Shown here in pieces: positions 23,039 to 26,644 of a stretch of 26,644 bases of DNA. Position numbers and translations under genes: made by a program. The notes beneath the pieces are model-generated. The model was given only the letters and a program-made list of their open reading frames with translations. It was not told the DNA's origin and did not search any database. Source of the stretch: Desulfobacteraceae bacterium (GTDB lineage Bacteria > Desulfobacterota > Desulfobulbia > Desulfobulbales > Desulfobulbaceae); NCBI GenBank assembly GCA_022837185.1, contig JALHJD010000008.1, forward strand, positions 1 through 26,644. The letters are read 5' to 3'. How positions within the stretch are numbered: position 1 is the stretch's first letter; each line of letters opens with the position of its first letter.

Positions 23039-24673
23039 ATGTCCCGAATCAGACGCGTACTTTTCATCTATACCGATCCGTATTACCTCGTCAAGCAGGT
23101 ATATCCCTACGGGCTCGACATGCTTGCGGCACGGCTCAGAGAGGACGGGGTTGCAACAAGGATCGAGTACGCCTTTCTGCCGGCCGCCGACCCGGCGGCC
23201 AACCTGGCGGCGGCTGTCGCCGATTTCACCCCCGACCTGATCGGACTGGGCATCCGCAATATCGACACCTGCATGGCCTGTGAAGACTACGGCGACCTCG
23301 AGGGCGAGGGCTTCCGGTCGTTTTTCTTCCTCCCCCGAATCCGTCAAGTGGCGGACGCGGTCCGCAAACTGCTGCCCGGCGTGCCGATGATCTGCGGCGG
23401 CGGCGGTTTCACCATGGCGCCGCGGGAGATGCTCGCCTACCTCGATGTCGGTTTCGGCATCCAGGGCGAGGGCGAGGAGCCCTTGAGCGCCTTTGTTCGC
23501 GCCTGGCCGGACCGGGAGCGGCTGGCGACAATCCCCGGGCTGGTCAGCCTGAACGGCGACGATTTCGCCGCAACCCCCAGGGAGGAGTTCATTTTTCCCC
23601 GGCTGCATGGTCCTGAGCGCGATCCGGGCTTCCGCCACGCCCTGCAATCGGCCGGTCTGCCGGTGCGGGTCAAGCGCGGCTGCAACCAGGGCTGCAGCTT
23701 CTGCGTCGAGCCGATCATTGAAGGCCGAAGGTTTGTCCACCGCGATGTTCAGGAGGTGGTCGACGAACTGTGGGCCGCGGCGGACATGGACCAGGTCAAC
23801 AAGGTCTTTTTCGTGGACACGGAATTCAATGTTCCGGACCTGGAATATGCCACGGCGCTTGTCACGCGCATTCTGGATGAAAATTTGCCGACGCGCTTCC
23901 GCTTCGTCTCCCAGTTCCTGCCGCGGCCGTTCACCGGCGATTTTGCGGAAATGCTGGCCAGGGCCGGCTTTTCGATAATTCTGACCTGCACCAGCTTTGC
24001 CGACGAGGTCCTCGAAGCCGCGGGAGTGTCCTACCGCGCGGCGGACATCGCCGGCACCCTCGAACTGTGCGCCGTACACGCCATCGATACCACGGTTGAT
24101 CTCATTTTCGGCCTGCCCGGGGAAACCTGGGAAACGGTCGCCCGGACCATCAAGGGCATGAACGATTTGCCCCCGACCCCGTTGCGCCGCTACGAGTACA
24201 CCGTGGGCGGGCGCATCTATCCCGGAACGGCCCTGGCCCGGCGGGTTGCCGGTGAAGGCCCTGCGAACGTGTACGGCAGCATGACTACGGAACTGCTGGA
24301 GCCGTGCTTTTACTGCACGCCGGCCCCGCCCCTTGAACTGAAACACCATGTGGACGAACGGGTGCCCGACCCCATGCGCTTCGACAACGAGCTTTCCGAA
24401 TCCTCCCGGGCCCGCCTGGCCGTTGTCTACCTGGCAGACCGGGGCCGTTTTGACGAGGCCTGCGCCGCTTTTCTTGCCCTTCCCCTGCCTGACAAATCCG
24501 CCGCCTTCGACTATTTTTTCCGCACGGCGGCCAACGCCGGCTATGTCGAGGCTGCGCGCAGCGCCGCCGAGGATTTGCGGGCGGCCATGGTCGCCTCGAA
24601 CAATCCGGCCTACCTGAGCCAGGCCGGCGTCATCAATTACTACCTTGCCGTTCTGAACAACTCGGGGATGTAA
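23039..24673 (+). CDS. Radical SAM protein with B12-binding-like N-terminal domain
   Basis: 544 residues from ATG 23039 (GGAG 5 bases upstream). An alternative ATG at 22952 has GGAGG only 3 bases away and adds 29 residues that look like spacer. The N-terminal 200 residues have the order of B12-binding radical SAM proteins: RRVLFIYTDPYYLVKQVYPYG, then DFTPDLIGLGIRNIDT and VPMICGGGGFTMAP. The DxHxxG cobalamin motif is not evident. The radical SAM motif CX3CX2C is Cys215, 219 and 222 (KRGCNQGCSFC), followed by FVDTEFNVPD and LIFGLPGETWETV. The C-terminal 90 residues are helical (DEACAAFLALP). The substrate is unknown. It precedes by 27 bases a duplicated Cys-rich mini-protein gene. Confidence 0.9.
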   Translation: MSRIRRVLFIYTDPYYLVKQVYPYGLDMLAARLREDGVATRIEYAFLPAADPAANLAAAVADFTPDLIGLGIRNIDTCMACEDYGDLEGEGFRSFFFLPRIRQVADAVRKLLPGVPMICGGGGFTMAPREMLAYLDVGFGIQGEGEEPLSAFVRAWPDRERLATIPGLVSLNGDDFAATPREEFIFPRLHGPERDPGFRHALQSAGLPVRVKRGCNQGCSFCVEPIIEGRRFVHRDVQEVVDELWAAADMDQVNKVFFVDTEFNVPDLEYATALVTRILDENLPTRFRFVSQFLPRPFTGDFAEMLARAGFSIILTCTSFADEVLEAAGVSYRAADIAGTLELCAVHAIDTTVDLIFGLPGETWETVARTIKGMNDLPPTPLRRYEYTVGGRIYPGTALARRVAGEGPANVYGSMTTELLEPCFYCTPAPPLELKHHVDERVPDPMRFDNELSESSRARLAVVYLADRGRFDEACAAFLALPLPDKSAAFDYFFRTAANAGYVEAARSAAEDLRAAMVASNNPAYLSQAGVINYYLAVLNNSGM

Positions 24674-24700
24674 AGTCCGGCAGACAAGCGGAGGTAAGCA

Positions 24701-24991
24701 ATGCCTGCAACAAACATCAAACGCCATATTCCGTTGCCCAAGGAGACCCCGGCCTGGTTCTGCGGGAACTGCGGCGCGGTTTCCCTTGATGCAAAAAACA
24801 TCTGCAATCCGGCCGGGCGGCTGAAGAAGGGGGACTGGTGCGGCTCCCGGGACCTGCCGCCGCCCCGATTCTGCCGCAACCGGGTGAACAACGACAGGTA
24901 CAGCTGCCGCAAATGCGGCAAGGCCGCCATCAACAAGGCGCTGCTCTGCGAACCGGAAAAAATGGCGCTGCCTGAAGAGCACGGCGGCTGA
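24701..24991 (+). CDS. Eight-cysteine mini-protein with internal duplication
   Basis: 96 residues; GGAGGT precedes the ATG. Cys21, 24 and 35 (CX2C-X10-C, in FCGNCGAVSLDAKNICNP) and Cys69, 72 and 83 (CX2C-X10-C, in SCRKCGKAAINKALLCEP) have identical spacing and similar flanks, so the chain looks like two copies of one unit. Cys47 and Cys58 (10 residues apart) could complete two four-cysteine sites. The pattern suggests two zinc ribbons or Fe-S sites. There is no signal peptide. It is probably cotranscribed with the radical SAM gene. I do not know the family. Confidence 0.75.
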   Translation: MPATNIKRHIPLPKETPAWFCGNCGAVSLDAKNICNPAGRLKKGDWCGSRDLPPPRFCRNRVNNDRYSCRKCGKAAINKALLCEPEKMALPEEHGG

Positions 24992-25098
24992 AATAATTTC
25001 CCGCCTGAAATCATACTGCCGGGACGGCTCCGCTCCCTTGCCCTGCCGGGCGTTCGGAGAAGGGAGACCGCCTTGCGTTTCCCGCGTCCTTTTTTTCT

Positions 25099-25110
25099 GT
25101 AACCGGTTAC
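25099..25110. other. Perfect 12-bp palindrome upstream of the clostripain-like gene
   Basis: GTAACCGGTTAC lies in a 256-base spacer without a gene (24992-25247), 137 bases before the ATG at 25248. It could be a dimer-binding site. I see no promoter that fits around it and no second copy in the window. Confidence 0.2.
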
Positions 25111-25247
25111 CCGATTGTCCGTTTCCTTCATTAATACCACAAGGTAGTTCCGGCCGGACCTTCATGCCTGTGGGAGTAATTTTTTCCAAAAAGGACAAGT
25201 TATGGTTGCATGGTTGCCCATGCGGGCGCAAAGGAGGAGCGGAAAGT

Positions 25248-26618
25248 ATGCGAAAAGGAATATTTTTATCGGGGGCCATGCTCCTGGTGCTGCTGGCAGA
25301 AGGCATCTGCTGGGCGGGCCAGATAAGCGGCGAATCTGCAACGGGCGGTGATCCGCAATGGACCTTTATCTATTATCTGGCGGCTGACAATGACCAGGAA
25401 GCCTATGCCGATACCACCATCGCCAAACTGATGGCCGGGACGGCTCGGGTGACGAACCATCCGCAGATCCTGGTCCTGGTTGACAGACAGTCCGTTGCCG
25501 GCACGGAAGTATTTGAAGTTGCCGGGGGCGAAAAAATCCGCCAGGATTTTTATGCGGAGCAGAACACCGCTGATGGAGCGACTCTCGAGGCGTTTGCAAC
25601 GCATGCCCTCGACCTGGCCGAACAGGACAATGTCGCCTTTATCATGAAGAGCGAAGGGTTTTCCTGGCGCGGTATCGGCCGGGACAACACCCACGACGAC
25701 ACGGTCCCGGATCAGCTCATGGCCAACGGCGACCTGGCCGGGGCGCTGCTGAACGCCCGGGAATCGACCGGCAGGCAGGTCGATCTGCTGGTGCTCGAGG
25801 GGTCGATCATGGGCTTCATGGAAGTCGTTTATGAACTCCGTGACACGGCCTCGATTCTTCTCGCCTCGCAGTCCAAGATCCAGCCGGACGGTCTGCCCTG
25901 GGAGATGGTCATCGCCGATCTCGGCGCCCGGCCGGATATGTCGCCGGCTGAACTGGGCGCCGCCATCACCGACAATCATCTCGAATACTATTCGGACAAG
26001 GGAAACAGGGGCGTTCCGGGATTTGATACCTCGATCAATTTTGCCGCCCTGACGGTTTTCGATCTCGAGCACGTTCCGGATGTGCTCGATGCGCACATGG
26101 TCTGGGCCGAAACGGCCTGGTCGCTGCTTGACGAAACATACAATGTCCTGCCCCATGCCCGCGACCTCTCTGAAGTCGGCGGTTTCGGGGAAATTACCGA
26201 TTTTGATTACAACTTCGACATCAGGACGTTCATGGAGGAGAGCCTGCGCCTGCTCGAGGAGGAAGGAAAGTATTATCCGGAACTCAACAGCGCGGTTGCC
26301 GCGTACCTGGCCGCCCAGGACGAACTGGTCGTGTATGAACGCAGTCCGGCCGACGGCTTCAAGCTCAAAGCGGCCAAGGGATTGAGTATCTGGTACCCGC
26401 CGACCTGGAACAAATACGACACTCGGGACGAAAACAGCGATCTGTTCGGATCCACCATGTATTATGAAGATCCGGACATCGGCCTCGACTGGGTTGTAGA
26501 CTCCAACTGGCTCACCTATCTGTTCGCCTATTTCGACCGCGCCGATGCAAGGCTTGCGGGCAACGGCGTCGATGGCGAGGAGCCGCCGAAACCGGGTGTA
26601 TTCCGCAGGATGGAATAA
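25248..26618 (+). CDS. Clostripain-family (C11) protein without catalytic residues, secreted
   Basis: 456 residues from ATG 25248; AAGGAGG lies 10 bases upstream. The signal peptide is IFLSGAMLLVLLAEGICWAG. The fold is recognisable from FIYYLAADNDQEAYADTTIAKL (40-61), LVLVDR (75-80), the ALDLAEQDNVAFIM strand (120-133) and ALNFAA-type FAALTVFDLEHV. In active members the first key motif is NHGxGW; here residues 135-140 read SEGFSW, with Glu136 at the His. The second is FDACLM; here residues 183-188 read LEGSIM, with Ser186 at the Cys. Both catalytic residues are gone while the surrounding sequence is conserved. It is probably a periplasmic or secreted non-peptidase, perhaps a binding or scaffolding protein. 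It is the last gene of the window. Confidence 0.88.
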   Translation: MRKGIFLSGAMLLVLLAEGICWAGQISGESATGGDPQWTFIYYLAADNDQEAYADTTIAKLMAGTARVTNHPQILVLVDRQSVAGTEVFEVAGGEKIRQDFYAEQNTADGATLEAFATHALDLAEQDNVAFIMKSEGFSWRGIGRDNTHDDTVPDQLMANGDLAGALLNARESTGRQVDLLVLEGSIMGFMEVVYELRDTASILLASQSKIQPDGLPWEMVIADLGARPDMSPAELGAAITDNHLEYYSDKGNRGVPGFDTSINFAALTVFDLEHVPDVLDAHMVWAETAWSLLDETYNVLPHARDLSEVGGFGEITDFDYNFDIRTFMEESLRLLEEEGKYYPELNSAVAAYLAAQDELVVYERSPADGFKLKAAKGLSIWYPPTWNKYDTRDENSDLFGSTMYYEDPDIGLDWVVDSNWLTYLFAYFDRADARLAGNGVDGEEPPKPGVFRRME

Positions 26619-26644
26619 ACGTCCCGCCATGCAGTGAGCAGGGT

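Noticed and set aside
24701..24991. Cys-rich protein as a RiPP precursor for the adjacent radical SAM enzyme
   Set aside because: The cysteines form two identical CX2C-X10-C units across the whole chain, which looks like metal sites rather than a leader and core. No protease or exporter gene is adjacent.
22862..25306. An 814-codon minus-strand open frame
   Set aside because: It lies opposite the radical SAM and mini-protein genes, which have clear motifs. Its sequence is Gly/Arg/Pro-rich with no recognisable domain, as expected for an antisense frame in GC-rich DNA.

Overview
The window is a GC-rich (roughly 60% by eye), gene-dense bacterial chromosome segment. Twenty-four protein genes and one partial gene are called. 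The content fits an anaerobic Gram-negative of the Desulfobacterota ("deltaproteobacterial") type: outer-membrane and LolA-like proteins, several lipoprotein or Sec signals, two radical-SAM proteins, a small 4Fe-4S ferredoxin, a TRAP transporter with a TatT subunit, and a eukaryotic-type Ser/Thr kinase. That placement is inference from gene content; there is no rRNA or other marker here. I see no tRNA, rRNA, CRISPR array, transposase or phage gene.

Layout. 1-153 (-): 5' end of an unidentified gene. 327-2096 (+): YgiQ-type radical SAM protein. 2123-3488 (-): a CMD-fold protein without its usual cysteines, and a secreted dienelactone-hydrolase-like enzyme. 3784-4326 (+): hotdog thioesterase. 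4383-7024 (-): a Cys-cluster protein, then a metallophosphoesterase/Ser-Thr-kinase operon in which the kinase carries a C-terminal DUF1566-like domain. 7314-11510 (+): an envelope export cassette (ABC ATPase, FtsX-type permease, LolA-like periplasmic protein, outer-membrane barrel) followed by a 43-residue DksA-type zinc finger. 11705-12436 (+): an unidentified secreted protein behind a near-consensus promoter. 12437-12775: a cluster of short dispersed repeats leading into the tetR promoter. 12776-15645 (+): TetR regulator, ferredoxin, DUF6448 protein, CBS-pair protein and HPP membrane protein. 15654-19398 (-): tatT-dctP-dctQ-dctM, a TPR-associated TRAP transporter. 19733-22941 (+): a signal-peptide-bearing protein-isoaspartate methyltransferase translationally coupled to a polytopic spermidine-synthase-like protein. 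23039-24991 (+): radical SAM protein plus an 8-cysteine duplicated mini-protein. 25248-26618 (+): a secreted clostripain-fold protein lacking both catalytic residues.

Most notable signals. (1) The same dyad, TGTGAA-N6-TTCAC(A/T), lies just before the Shine-Dalgarno of tetR and again just before the ferredoxin gene. This suggests a small autoregulated regulon covering ferredoxin-DUF6448-CBS-HPP. (2) The clostripain-like protein reads Glu and Ser where the catalytic His and Cys should be. (3) The TRAP binding protein has Trp at the usual carboxylate-binding Arg, next to a TatT lipoprotein. (4) An isoaspartyl methyltransferase with an export signal overlaps a membrane SAM-fold protein by four bases. 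(5) A DksA-type finger occurs with no body. (6) There are degenerate 7-bp tandem repeats at two places more than 12 kb apart, differing by one unit.
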